From Camphora micrantha (lineage: Eukaryota > Streptophyta > Magnoliopsida > Laurales > Lauraceae): a stretch of DNA of 64,000 nt. The translations under genes were made by a program, and so were the position numbers. Of the stretch, positions 38,022 through 50,301 are shown piece by piece (positions within the stretch are counted from its first letter, which is position 1; each line of letters starts with the position of its first letter). A model generated the notes under the pieces. That model had not been told where the DNA came from. It did not search any database and saw only the letters and a program-made list of their open reading frames with translations. The DNA lies in the NCBI GenBank assembly GCA_003546025.1, contig QPKB01000001.1:56373118-56437117 (forward strand), given 5' to 3'.

Positions 38022-40374
38022 CTGAGTTGGCCCAGTGGCCAGGAGAGGAAGGTGTAAACCAGCAGGGGCTATCGGAGCGGGAGTTGCTATCCACAGCAAC
38101 TCCCTGTGATTCCCCTTTTTACTTGGGGAATTGCTAAGCCAGTGCCCCTCCTAAGTGCAATGGAGGCCACTGACCTAGGCCATGAGCCTTCTTGATCACC
38201 CATAGACCCCGTCCAGGTAAGTATCCAACTTTTGGGTTTACAAATGTTTATGAGCAAAGGAAAAAAAATTAACTGGTGAAGAAAGAACCACAAATGCTTG
38301 TGAAGCTTTATTTTATTTTATTTTGGGAGTGTGTGGTGGGGGCTTAAAAGCATGAGAAACAAGTACTGGGGCACAGAGCAGAAAATGTCAGCCTAATATT
38401 CAATAAGCCCAGCAGAGGAACACAAGCAACCAACAAGGTCCCCACAAGATGAAGAAAAAGTGCGCTAAGAATTATTAATCACAATGAAATTGTTGCATAT
38501 GACTGACTTCTAAATCATTACATTGCATGGCCTAACAGAGACTGTTTCATGATAGAAGAAAGAGCTGCATACAAAATTTCAGACCAATATGGTGTGCTGA
38601 ATCTAGGGATGATAAGAAATCCATATATGAAGTGGACAACTAGCAGCACAGGGGTTAGAATCCTTCAAATGGTCAGTATTACATGCATTCAGCCAAACTT
38701 GGTATTGCTAAAGTGCAGGGGACTTTATGATAAATCTCTTGAGAGGAAAAAAGGACAAGTTGCAATGTAATGCATGGGTTGGGGGTTGGTGGTTGTGATG
38801 TTTTTTCTGTGCATGGATAATGTATGGCCTAAATATAATCTTGCCAGACTCAATTTGATGTGGTTTTAAGGCCATAAAATCCAACAGTTAAAACAAGCTT
38901 CATCAATCCAACAGTTGAGTATAGTTTGGATGAGTGCGATCGCCCAAAGGCAGACTTTTGTGACTGTGCGTGAGAGAGAGTATATCAAAGTATCTTACTC
39001 TATGCAAATAATATAATGAACAGGTCACTCTGATCTCCTAAATAAAGCCTGGAAAAAATTTCTGATGTGCTTACAAGGATCATTGTACAATAGAATATAC
39101 TCAACAGATCTGATAGCAAGTATTTACCAAAAAAGAAAAAAAAGAAAAAAAAACAGATCTGATAGCGAGCAGGACATTTCGAAAGCAACATGTGCCATCG
39201 ATATCACATGCAGCAAAAGAAGATAGCCAAGGTGGACAAACAGAGGAGTTCACTAACAAATAACAAAATCAACAGTAGAAGTCACCATTCAAAAAAAAAA
39301 AAGTAGTTTGGTTTCCGAGAAAATAAGCATCTTGAACTGAATCTTATCATGGATGGGATTTGACAATCCAAAAGGAACATGTCACATTTAGAACCTTGTG
39401 AGTTCTTACCAGTTAGATCCTCCATGTTTGTGGGCTTCACATCAACAATATTGAAACTCTGGTTACTTATTTCCAAGTTCCAAAGATTAATTCGCAGATC
39501 GTCTGCTGATATAAAAGTCTCCCCATCACTGAGAAAAAAAAATGCAATTTAAGTAAATGACAAATGAAAAACATTTTTGAAAGATGCAAAAACATTCAGA
39601 TAATGTTTTAAAACATCAAAGAATGAGGCGGCATTCCAATTGCCCCAAGCATGGAGCGTAAGCCTCATCAGCATACTTTTCTAATAAACAAATTTGCTAG
39701 TAATGAATAAACACTTAGATAAAATATGAAGTATAATGAAATAAAAATAAAGTGTCGCACTCTTTTTTAAAGCCTTTTGATGAGTGATGCAGGCCAGCCC
39801 GTATCAAGTGGGCCCCAGACTCATGGGGCAAGGCCAGGTCCATTGTGCCCAAGCCCAGCGCTGGCCTAACAGGCCCAGTCTGGCTGTGTGCAAAGCCAAC
39901 AGGTCAATCAAAATAAAATCATTTGTCCTTTGAGATTCTTATTAGGATAATTAGATCCTTAAGTGTCTCGCTTGTAATAATTTTTAATATTCTTTGAGTC
40001 TAGATTCAATAAATGTTTGATTTTAAGAAAAGGAAATCTAGTCCAATAAGGATTTACTTTCTTTAGATTCTAAAGAGGCCTATTTAAAGACCCCTCATGT
40101 AACTTGGAAAATCACATCAATAATATTTCAAATTTCCACTTCTCTTTGGGTAGAAACGAGTTCTTGTGTTGGCTTAAAGGAGCCTGTGTTTGGGCGGATC
40201 ATTCCACCAATCTGGTTAAATAAATGAGTTAATTAGGGTTGATTTATTATTTTTTTTTTTGTTGGTAACCAGGTAATGTGGCTAGAACTGTAACATAAGG
40301 TTGCAATAGTGAGCATGTTCCTCTATGCCATGGGCACTGACTGTTGACTTGAAAAGTCATACTGAAAATTATTT

Positions 40375-40428
<54 letters not shown>

Positions 40429-43400
40429 AATGGTTACTTTCATTAAAAAAGAAGCAAGCAGTTTTTCCTTCCCTTTTATGTGAAAACAAGATGTGACAAT
40501 GAGTTGCATGCCCCCAAATGCAGTGTGTGACTGAAGCATGTGCTTCTTCTGGGGAATACACCTCAAACCGCAGGGCACCCCAAATGCACATTACACCCCA
40601 GACTTGAGGCCAATGGTGTTCTAGGAATGCTCCACCCCAAGGTGAGCCATAAGGCATAAGACATAAGGTATGCCCCATCTGGTTAAGCCTCAAACACTTC
40701 TAAGAGCCTCAAACTTGAGCCCCAATGCCTTTTGGGAAGTGAGAACACTTGGCCCCAATAAGAGCCTTAAGGCGTAAGCCTCTGGCACTTCTAAAACACT
40801 ACATTCAAAGATTGTGCTTCAAGAAAAAGAATTTGCAGGAACAAGTGAGACAATATGCAAATCAGAACAGTGAAACCAACCCCACCCCCCCCACCCCCCC
40901 CAAAACCCAACCAGGAAACATTTACATGCATAAACAAGACAACACAAGCAGCCAACAATTTAAACATGTTCCTCCAGGCTCCAGCCATAGTAACTTCTTT
41001 TTTTAGAAGATAAAAGAAAATTCTGATATTAAATTAACCAGTCTTAAGATTGTTATTGATGTGCCAATGCAGTTCTATACATGTTCCTTAAAAGTTATTT
41101 TCTTTTTTTGAATGGTAAAATGCTCATAAAAAGATGAAATGGAACTATTGTCCAATAAAATATAAATAATAAAAAAGTGATAATTACATTCTTCAAGGAA
41201 TAAAAAAAATACAAGGTCTTTGTTCTCTGTCAAAGAGAATCGGGAAAATCCAGTGCAACTCTCTGCGGCAAGAAATAGAGGGAAAGAAGAAAAACCATCT
41301 AGTTGAATGACGTGGTGTGAAAGACAAAGCCGCAAGAGGACAAAAGTGATATTGCTTTAGCAGATGAGACAGGCCTTTGCTTGGTATGCAGCTATAGCTT
41401 TTAAGCAATGGTTCAGACAGGTATGTAAGAAGGTCCTGGCCTCAAAAATTCCTTTGGTAGAGAGGGAGCTGAATGAGGCTGCATCTTGAAATGCTGACTT
41501 TTGGGACTAGTATTGGAATTCTCTCATGGTGAATTATCCAGTTCGGACTTCAGAGTAAGCAACATGTCAAGGTTGCCCATCAGTTTGGATGCATGGGCTG
41601 GCGAGCATTCATTTCCTATTTAAATGCAAGGCGGTGAAAATGTATTTGTCAACATAAATGGAAAGAACTTTTTCCGGTGGAAGCACTATTTAGGCTTGTT
41701 TCATCACAAATTCACATTACAAACAGATAAGAATTCATATTCTTCGAATGACAGAGAGCACCTGTTATTTGAAATAGAATTGATGTGGTAGTCATGTGCA
41801 TGAGAGTATATCCTACGACATCTGGGAACAAGGTTTGTCTCTTGGCTGGTTACCTGAATGTATAAAACCATGCATTTGGAAAGTATAAGTACCAGTGATC
41901 CAGGATAACAATTAAAAAAGTCAGTAATTATATATTCCAGACATCATATTTCGATCTAAAAAGAATATAGGAATAGAATAAGGGCCCCTTTTGAATGAAG
42001 AAATAATTAAATAGTTTTCCCAGATATCTCAGTTGGTCAAATTAGAACCAATTCTAACTTCATTCGTTATTTCGATGAATGCCTAAAAGAACCACTTGAA
42101 ATAATGAATATTATTTTGATTTCGAGAAGCAAGAACTCCCCTCAATCATTTCTGGGGTGCGGATAGCCAGTGAAAATTTTGAAAAAATAATTGAGGGGAT
42201 ATTTTAAAAAAATTATGATGAAATCCAAAATAGGTGGCAAAACAAGAGAGAAATTGGATAGTTATGAAAGAACTAAGCGTTTGGTTATCATGGAGCTAAA
42301 GAAAGGATTAAAAAAAAAAAGAAAGAAAGAAAGAAACGTTGATTGACAAAAGAAAGATAATTAATGAGATATGAATACATAATACATCTATATCTAATGT
42401 ATCAATCCAAAGTCTTTGCCCTAAAAAAATAAATTTGGGATCTAGCACAGGGTTACTGACTCATGGCATCTGCATAAGAGAAGCTTCATCATCTGAGAAG
42501 TGAAACTCGCTTTTTATTGGCTTTACACTTACCCAAGAATACACCATGTTTTAGGTTACATGTGTGAAGAACCAAATACACAATTATGCTGTGTCCCGGA
42601 TTTAGTATAACATTAAACAAAAAATAATCTCACATTTTGAGTTGGCACTTCACCAATCAATTTTAAGCAGCACTAATCTGTTTGGTGCAGCATAGGTGGA
42701 GCTATAGCACATAGCGGTAAGTAGAATTTTTATATATATATATGGGAGGTGTATACATATTTGGGAGGTGCTCTTGTGAGAGACACTCTCACGTTACTAT
42801 GAGAGATAAGGTGGGGGCCCTCACATCCATATCCAATGTCAACAACTTAAATGTGAGGCCCCCACCTTTATCTCTCATAGTAAGGTGAGAGTGTCTCTGA
42901 CAAGAGCATCTCCCTATATATATATATATCCAAGAATAGCTCGGATTCTCTATTATTTTCGTCACAACTGCAAACAGATAAGCTGATGTTTTGCATTGAC
43001 ACTTCACTGGTCAATATCAACTTCGCACCAAACAGGTCCTAGTTTTTCATCCACACTGATAGGATCTACTAATGTATCACATGGTGATAACTGAATACCA
43101 AAATCATTTACTTTTCTCTGTTTTTTCCCATAATAATTTACTTTCTGACTGGTGATTCAACCTGTACAGTGATGATATAATGAGTAGACAACTTCATAAC
43201 ATTATTTCATAAAAGAACTATATTTAATGAATGAGAATTAGAAAGCTAGTGTGAGTACAACTACCACAGGCAACCGTAACGATGGAACTCCTGGTGGAAA
43301 TAAGAAGTCACTGCTTAGGTGGTAGGGCCTTTCTGAACATCCGCCATTTGGGAGACATGCTTTAGGACCAGTTGATGCACTTGAGCTTGCAATGCCACCA

Positions 43401-46400
43401 TTTCCTGCAACTTGTGAGGGGTCCATACTCATATCACAGATTTTCTTCACCTTCTTTTCTTGAACCTGTCCGCATTCAAACAGAAATAGCGCAGCAGTTA
43501 ACAAACGATTGTGCGACTGTCATATATGGAAAGTGCATGTTGGAAGAGAAAAGGCTAGTAAAAGGTTTCAGTATCGAGAAACCGGCAATTGCATATGCAC
43601 GACAATTGTGAGATGGGTTTCTGGAGCCTGCCTTGATGAGAGCCGGTATGTGAGCGGACAAGTGGTGGGATGTGCATGGGACCAGAGAAGGGGTGGGCTA
43701 AGTTTCACTTCAATCGAACCATACAGTGGGTGAAATTAGGGGTATTGAATAGTTTTTACTTAATTGACTTTTGCACGGCCCAGCTTTGAAGCGCAAAAGA
43801 CCTTTGGAGTTATATATATGGTGATTACATGATATATGCAGATTAAGAAGAATGCATACAGAAGAAATCAATCTTAGTTGAGCACAATTAAATGTGTAAA
43901 AATTACATTCCTAGCAGAAAAGAAATAAACAAAATCATATAGATGGCAAAATTTTAGTAAACATAGCTGCAAAATACTGCAACGCCCCAGTACTAATTAC
44001 ATTAAAAAAAAACTGCATTATAAGAAGAATTAACATAGGTCGCTGTTACTAATTTCAAGAAAAATGGAAAAAAAATCTAACCTTTTGCTATAAAAATATT
44101 TTACCTTCCAAAATTTAATTGTTTTATCATTCGTGGAGAGAAGAAACAAGGCACTGTTGGCTGTCTGGCACCATCTAATTTTGTTGATTTTCTCCTCTAT
44201 CTCCAAGCTTTTGAGATAGTCAAACTGGAAGTACAAAACAGATTCAGACATTCATCCACATTGCAGATATGATTGATATCGTCCAGATTTACTAGAATAA
44301 AAGGGGATAAATAAAAACATACTCGAATGGGAGTAGCAGGGAAAAGATACCTCAGGTTCATGGCTTTGAAACTCTGTCTTGTAGCGAAATTCAGGATGTC
44401 TTCCAATAGAATAATCCATTCTCTCGAGATCCCTCCGAGAACCATGCTACAAGTTTAATAATTAGATGTCAAAACATTGTAGGAACCAAGAAAAAGTATC
44501 AAAGAGTCCATGATAATTGTTAAAAAAAAAAAAAAAAATTACAGCCATTGTACATACATCTCTCGCATCTGTCCTTTCAAACAAAACCACACGCCCTCCT
44601 CGATCCCCAGTAGCAAGGTGGTCCCCAGTTTTATCAAACTCGATGGCTGATATGATGTCAACTGCAAAACCATCAGGTCAGTCAATGTGTAAGAAGCAAA
44701 TTAGCAAACCATATGAAATTCTAGTTCACATAGAAAGCTCGAAATTTAGGAACCTATCTGTCACAGCCCTAACATGCAGAGGGTACTGCATAATCAGACA
44801 GGATATATAAACCTAAATATAAGCTGTAACCCGGAAAGTAGAAGAAAAATATCATCAGTCAGTAAACATTTATGAAGGGCCTACAATGGATATGATCTAT
44901 GATGCACGGATACTTCAAAATGGGCAACGTATCATGTCGTATTGTATCCGATACTTCACTTTTTATGTATAAAATCCATGTCCCTGCCATGTCTACGACA
45001 CATCCTTGCCATATCCATAACGTACCTTGATTACAAACAAATGTTTGTAAAAGTTTTTTCGTTGCCCAAAAAAAATAGCTTATCAAATGAACCTTAGATA
45101 GATTAAAACAATTTGCCAAAATGTTAGGCATGGATGAAAAATAGCAAGCTGCTGTAAAGTGTTACCTTTCATATTTTGCATGCAATAGGATACTTTTGTC
45201 CTTCAACTGATGAGACGATGCCATCCAGTGTTCACACAGTTCATACTTCCACTCATAGAAATAGTTTCATCCACGTGATTAAGCTCACTCTTTTATTTGA
45301 AAGAGTACAGAATACAAACAAAAAATGAGTTTTTATAGGTAGTTTTTCTTTTTTTATAGGTAGTTTTTCTTTACTTTTGTCGTTAAGTTTTTTTATGTTT
45401 ACTAGTGATTTCCTACAAATATACATTCTCCAGATAAAATCATTTGTTACAACTTCCAATCTGTTGTTGTTGGCAGCTGAAAGCAATTATAAATAACTAT
45501 ACGAGCTAACTAGTGTTATATAGTACAGGAAACACAAATGGCCCAGCTAATGCATACTTCCAAACCCAACGATCACCCACCTTGGCTGGCTATCAGTCCA
45601 TGTACTTGACTCACTGCTATCCATTACACTGGTCTTTTTCCCTCTCTGACAGTTCAGGTATTTTTTTCCTTCTCTACATCGTTGTGTCACATATTTCCTA
45701 CTTAATTGAATCACCCATGAGCAAGCAAACATCCAAAGACCCCAACTTCTTCAAGACTGGAATTCAAGCACCTCACAAAAAATAAACCAAGCCTGCAATA
45801 AAAATGTCCACGTGACTCTTACCAATCCTTTCCATTGTAGATGCACCCCAGCAAGCTGATATATGCACACCTATTGACAGCTCCACAAAAATCAACCCCA
45901 CCCATCAGATTTTGTACACCATCAAGACCTCTAATTCCATCTTTCAGAACCCCAAGACTCAAACCAATACCATGTAACCATAAAGTGTGCAAAGTTTTCA
46001 GCTTTGTCCATTCTTTCATGTGGATGGTTCCTGCTAGTTCATCATGGACTGAATGTCCCCTTCTACTAAAACACCTTCAAAGTCAAGACTCTAAAACCCA
46101 CAACGTTTTTCCATCACAGTCACAAATCGCACTCCAAAACAAACCCATAGCATTTCCAACAATCACACTACCCCAAATCCACCCTCGATTTCCATAACCC
46201 CGCATCAAAACTAATAACACCCAATCGGTTCTTACATCCAAAATCCACACTTCCTACGATCAAAATCTAATATGAAACTAATCAAATTAACCATAATCAC
46301 TGCGACCAGCAACAATAAACACAGACAACAAACAAAACCCTAAGATCCCATGAACGGAAGCAATAACAGAAACGATTAGGAAGTGGGAAAAAGTCACATA

Positions 46401-46495
46401 CCTTCTTGAACTTCTTCTCCCGCCGTCCTTTCTCCAAACACTTGAGAGAATTTCCAATCGAGAGGTGGAGATGGGGATTCTTCGTCTCCATCCAT
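34056..46495 (-). CDS. Protein phosphatase 2A regulatory subunit B, B55 (55 kDa) type
   Basis: A complete gene of 14 exons joining in frame to 505 residues: 46402-46495, 44558-44661, 44351-44446, 44105-44224, 43265-43465, 41762-41853, 39410-39528, 37810-37933, 37506-37629, 35031-35099, 34826-34917, 34649-34726, 34365-34432, 34056-34192. B55 subunits are seven-bladed WD40 propellers that bind the PP2A A/C core and select substrates. Hallmarks seen: PPLDWKFSQVFGE at the N-terminus, DIISAIEFD and ATGDRGGRVVLFE (blade 1), KINKIRWC and NDKTIKFWK (blade 2), HAHDYHINSIS (about residue 225), FISADDLRINLWNLE, YSSSKGSIRLIDLR, SRDYMTLK|LWDINMDSGPV across the exon 9/10 junction, and the C-terminus SLYMYYA. 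Residues 139-205 are the variable plant insert after blade 2. Length matches Arabidopsis B-alpha/B-beta (about 500-513). A (GA)n tract lies in the leader. All splice sites are GT-AG; apparently functional. Confidence 0.97.
35640..37030 (+). mobile_element. LINE (non-LTR) reverse-transcriptase remnant
   Basis: Antisense to the host PP2A-B55 gene, in its intron 9. Fragments of a LINE polymerase can be followed in several frames: VFINLEKAYNRVPRD (RT motif), LFANDMTLVDE (the catalytic FADD box, here FAND), FQYLGSTISKDGKIEEDVEHR, and near the end PKRTWIEAIKIDMKKCNLYED, then ADSYTVGTRL and a (TGA)n-like tail. Stops, frameshifts and the altered catalytic box show it is dead. A MITE at 36502-36773 splits it. 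Confidence 0.85.
36502..36773. mobile_element. Tourist-like MITE nested in LINE remnant
   Basis: The left end GCTCATGTTTGACAACTCTA and the right end (other strand GGCCTTGTTTGGCATTTCTA) are imperfect inverted repeats, with TAA and TAG flanks. It interrupts the LINE between a segment reading ASISDKL and one reading THLRWSGLVQCKPAT, so it inserted after the LINE. Same family as 29053-30054 and 54462-55009. Confidence 0.75.
37292..37340. repeat. (AG)n microsatellite
   Basis: About 24 AG repeats in PP2A-B55 intron 9, just beyond the LINE remnant. Confidence 0.95.
37990..38220 (-). mobile_element. Possible minus-strand retroposon with long A tail
   Basis: A run of about 32 T at 37990-38021 is followed by a GC-richer unit of about 200 bp. 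On the minus strand this is a unit ending GGCCACTGGGCCAACTCAG plus a poly-A tail, as for a SINE-like retroposon. An internal inverted pair (GGGAGTTGCT and AGCAACTCCC, about 38080-38104) gives a hairpin. No clear target duplication was seen. Confidence 0.4.
39785..40209. mobile_element. Probable solo LTR (TGATGCAGGCC family)
   Basis: It starts TGATGCAGGCC exactly like the solo LTR at 8622 and ends near GGATCATTCCACCA. It contains a TATA-like TATTTAAAGACCCC at about 40080. The flanks (ATGAG and ATCTG) match only in part, so the right boundary is uncertain. It lies in PP2A-B55 intron 6. Confidence 0.5.
40383..40427. repeat. Poly-T run of about 45 bases with LINE-tail-like flank
   Basis: The run is followed by GAATGGTTACTTTCATTAAA. 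On the minus strand this resembles the TTTAATGAA...CCATTC-A(n) end of plant L1 elements. Similar junctions occur at 41101-41130 and 63560-63590. Confidence 0.6.
42763..42914. mobile_element. Near-perfect hairpin MITE between (TA)n tracts
   Basis: The two arms (about 42763-42820 and 42856-42914) are inverted copies of nearly 60 bp with very few mismatches, running from GGGAGGTGCTCTTG to GGTGGGGGCC and separated by about 36 bp. (TA)n tracts lie on both sides (42730-42743 and 42914-42929). It is in the intron between PP2A-B55 exons 5 and 6, so a long stem-loop should form in the pre-mRNA. Confidence 0.85.
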
Positions 46496-47937
46496 TTTCC
46501 TATGACCAAAATCAAAGTCCAAAATCAACCGTTAATTACCTGTGACATCGACGATCGATGGTGTTTCGACGCCGAATTGAAGATCAAGGACTCAAATCGT
46601 TCGATGAATGTGAAAAAATGCGGGTTTTGGATTCGGCCATGGCAGAGAGAGAGAGAGAGAGGGTTTTAAAGATATGGTCTTTTTAGAGAGAGAGAGAGAG
46701 AGAGAGAACATCAGAGATAAAATTGGTTTTTATTTTATGTTATTTCTATTGGGGTCTTCTGAAAACAAAAATCTTCTGCTTCGCCCTAGAACTGGAGCGA
46801 AGGAATGTCATTGGCTAATATCTATCAGTGCAATGGTAACAAGAAGTTATAATAATTAATAGAATAAAGTTCAATATCAGGTGGGGTCCTGCCAAAGTTG
46901 TCCGGATGAAAATGGATATCCGATTATTCGATTATCCGATCTATAAAAATTTAGTTTGAAATTTATTTTAGATTTTGATTTATATATGGGTTTAGGTCTA
47001 GGTCTGGAACCTAATTACGTTTCGACTTATAAATTGGTCTGGTTCTGAGTCCACATATAGTTTTTGATCTATAGACTCAAAACCTGACATACAAGTATTT
47101 AAACCTGGATATTTTTGTTTACAAACTTTAGTTTAAAATCATTTCTTGTTTGGCATTTTTATGTTTAATTATGGAGATAGTATGTATTAGATTTGATGCA
47201 CTATTATAAGTTGAATAGTATCTTTATTTTAAGAGAAAATAAATAAATGATAAGAAGTTAGAAATAGTTTTTGAAACTATATTCTAATTCTTCAGTTGGA
47301 CCTGATTCCGAAAATCACATCCAAGTCATTCTCTTGGAATCCGGTCTGAACTAACAAAATAGGTTCCGAGTCGAAATTGAAACTGATATATAAGAACGGG
47401 TTTAGAAATAAGGTGCAACATGATTCCGACCTGAAACTGTTTCAGTTGCAACCCTATAAAGTATGGTCATGAGAGGGTCTAAATAAGACAGATATAACAT
47501 TTAACAGATTTTCACAAAATGGCTGCTCACATGTCTCTAATAGACCTTATCGCTCATAATTTAAAAAAAAGAGTTTATTTACCCCCTTCTTGGAGTCGTG
47601 GACCCCACTTGAGCTGGAAATTGAGGCAAAATGGAGCCACTCATCCAATTGATGGTCAACAGATGGGGGCCTAAGAATAAGATGATGACTGGACGGATTA
47701 TGTGGTTAAGAGTTGTCTTTGGTGGGGTGTAATTCCCTCATGAGTATTATTTGAGGCATCAGAGTCCCATCCCAAAGGATCAAAATCAATTCAGTGGCTT
47801 ACATGGATCAGAAAAGTGGAACTTTACAATGTAGCCCACTGATTGAAAATCAATTAAAAAAAAAAAAAAAGCCTGCCCTCTTCTTTTACATGATATGATC
47901 ATATTTCACATGAATGAAACCTTTTACTTTAGTTGAA

Positions 47938-48070
47938 GTAGGATGTGCTCTATTGGCAAGCAGCACCATTTCTCACCGGGTTCGAATCTTGGATGCAGTG
48001 CCCTATTCTACTTGTGTGAGCTTTTTTTTTCCTCGTGTTCCGGAATCCTTAGTTGGGGTACTCAAAAAAA
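47938..48070 (+). mobile_element. tRNA-derived SINE (second family)
   Basis: A 133-bp unit has an A-box-like TTGGCAAGCAGCACC, a B-box-like GGGTTCGAATCTTGG and an A-rich end (CTCAAAAAAA). It is flanked by TACTTTAGTTGAA (47925-47937) and TACTCTAGTTGAA (48071-48083), 12 of 13 matching. It does not resemble the family at 319 and 845. Confidence 0.7.
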
Positions 48071-49199
48071 TACTCTAGTTGAAATCGATGACGAAATTTC
48101 GACATCATATAAAAAGATTAGAACATGCATTTAAAGTAGTTTAGATTTCTAATAAATTATACCGCACTTTTTTCATTCACCACAACTAGAGGCTGCCACT
48201 CCCATATTATATCAACCAGACTTTTCATGATTTCATCCAACTGGTGGGACATTTGTGTTTTCATGGAATCACTTTAGGATGATCCTTTGTCGCACTATTT
48301 TGTGTTGAACGCACACAATAAGCAAGAGGTTTTTTTTTTTTGGGTTTTTTTTTTTTAATCTTTTTCATTATTATTAATAATTTTAAAGTCGTTTTCTACA
48401 TGACGCAGGTCCCGCAGCATAAGGAAAATTTTTCTTCTTTTTGGTCCCACCTTGCAGTTGTAAATGTAAATGGGTTTTAAGATGGGTGATCTAGACCGTC
48501 CATAGTAAACCTTCACGAGTGGGCCATAGAACATCTGGAGGGCCATGAACGGCCTAGATTCGCTATAGGTGCCAGCCCATGGATGTTTGGAAAGTGAGTT
48601 AACCTCAATAATGTCAAGATAATGAATTAGGTAACAACAGACGATCGTGATTTGCGGATGACTCTAGAGATATTGTCAATTGGTCAGGTTCTGGTTTTAC
48701 ACTCGAAAGTCTGGATCCTCTTAGACTTAATAGATATAATAATTCCTGTGTGCAAAGAGTGGAAATTTAAAAATCTGATCAGCTCAATGAACTCTGTGTA
48801 TCGACGTCTCCAAATTTTATTCCAATGCGATCCGTCCATGTTGTCAGATTGATCGTAGGGTAAATAACGTGATTAATAAAAATGATCAATACTAGTAATA
48901 CCCTATCATAGTTGGGATCGACTAGACTTTGATGATGATGAGGATGAAGAATAGACATTATTAAATTACATTATCCATCACATAGTCAGTCTTACAATGG
49001 GACAAAATCTTACTGGAGTAAAATGTATGGACATTTCATTTGCATAATGTATTTTTAGTTGGCTAGGATCTTCAATGGGTGAGCTTCATTGTGAATTTCT
49101 ACTCCTCCAACTCAAGCCAAAAGACTAGTGGATTCAAACACCCGTACATATAGTATGAAAGGCATGAGAGCTCTACACGGTCTCTTATGAGAAAGTCTA

Positions 49200-49233
49200 T
49201 TTGTCCCGGGTTCTGGACCGAACCCGGGACAAA
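49200..49233. repeat. Perfect 14-bp inverted repeat (hairpin)
   Basis: The arms TTTGTCCCGGGTTC and GAACCCGGGACAAA are exact complements around the 6-base loop TGGACC. It lies about 85 bp upstream of the NDUFS7 relic's first exon and is GC-rich in an AT-rich setting. It may be a regulatory palindrome or a transposon end; nothing more can be said. Confidence 0.9.
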
Positions 49234-50072
49234 CGCCCCCGGACAGGTAGCAGGGCTGGTCTCTTATTGATATTGGTTAGGGCACGTTGATGTATTGTCA
49301 GCAAAACAACTCTCAAATGGCGCTGGTTTTCAAAAAGGCAGACTTGTCCTGCTCTATTCACATGGGTCTATTGCAGTGGCGATCGACACGATCGAACCGT
49401 CGTCTTCCCCGCCGTCTTCTGCGCCGGGCACCGTACTTTCGGCCACCGCCGTCGTCGTCCCAGCCTGTGGAGTTGTCGAAGACGGCGGAGTCCATGATAT
49501 CTATAGGCAAGGTATATCATAAGTTTTGTGATTATGTTCACAACTTACAATAGAAAGAACATAAAACATGTAAACTTACAGTGTAACCGTAATTAGAATG
49601 CAAACTGTAGAACGGAATTTAATCAACGCTAACGTTTGATGTTATGTCCTTAAGACAAATTTGCCCTCGCTATGGTGCTCACGATTCTGAACGTCTGCCT
49701 CCCAAGATAAAACGATCATGTAGCCCAGAAGCAGCACTACAGTTTGGATGCACAACGAACCAGAGTGTGAAAACTCTCTCTTGACTCTGATTGATTACAC
49801 AGATGCAATGCAATACAGCAACCATAATGCAGGAAAATTGAATGACCGAAACAGGGGAGAAACTTGGTTTAAATAGAGTGTTTCAGGTCTCATTCATGGG
49901 GCGCATATGTTCTATCCATGATTGTTCATGATGAACACAAAGACCACGCTTTGGAAAGAAAGGGTGTCGGATTGTTTCTATGGACGCACACTTGTTCAGT
50001 GTCCAGCCACACCCCTTGAACACACCATTTGGAAAAGTTTTATAAAAATTTTATTAAATAAATTTTCTCCAA

Positions 50073-50265
50073 ATATATATATATATATATATATATGAAG
50101 TGGGCTGAGCTTGGCCTGGCTCGCTTGTGTGGTTAGAGCCCGAGCATGGTTCGGTGCAGGGCAGGGCGGGGTGGGGCGCGTGTGGTGTTGAACCCACCTT
50201 CTTTTAGGTCCTCCCTCCTCCACAAAAGTTGGGTACCATTGGCCCAACCTATGCTACCAAAGTAG

Positions 50266-50299
<34 letters not shown>
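50073..50299. repeat. GC-rich block between two (TA)n tracts
   Basis: (TA)n tracts at 50073-50096 and 50267-50299 bracket a 170-bp GC-rich block (GGGCTGAGCTTGGCCTGG...). The block has no obvious terminal inverted repeats. It lies in intron 1 of the NDUFS7 relic. Confidence 0.7.

Positions 50300-50301
<2 letters not shown>

Larger units (their letters stand above)
46496..49316. other. Intergenic region between PP2A-B55 and the NDUFS7 relic
   Basis: The left end is the PP2A-B55 leader and promoter, with (GA)n tracts at 46646-46662 and 46685-46708. The stretch 46900-47460 holds degenerate repeats of GGATATCCGATTATTCGATTATCCG type and phrases like GGTTCCGAGTCGAAATTG, probably a MITE relic. A SINE is at 47938-48070. 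A LINE-like tail (GGGATCGACTAGACTTTGATGATGATGA) is near 48917-48944, and a 14-bp palindrome at 49200-49233. No gene was recognised. Confidence 0.55.

Noticed and set aside
40247..40693. 148-codon open frame on the minus strand
   Set aside because: It contains a poly-Lys run coded by the 45-base homopolymer and LTR/retroposon flanks; it is transposon debris in an intron of the PP2A gene.
49295..49522. Alternative frame across NDUFS7 exon 1 (Ser/Pro/Ala/Val-rich)
   Set aside because: The other frame carries the expected SKTAE...IS segment and the correct donor phase, so this one is a shadow.
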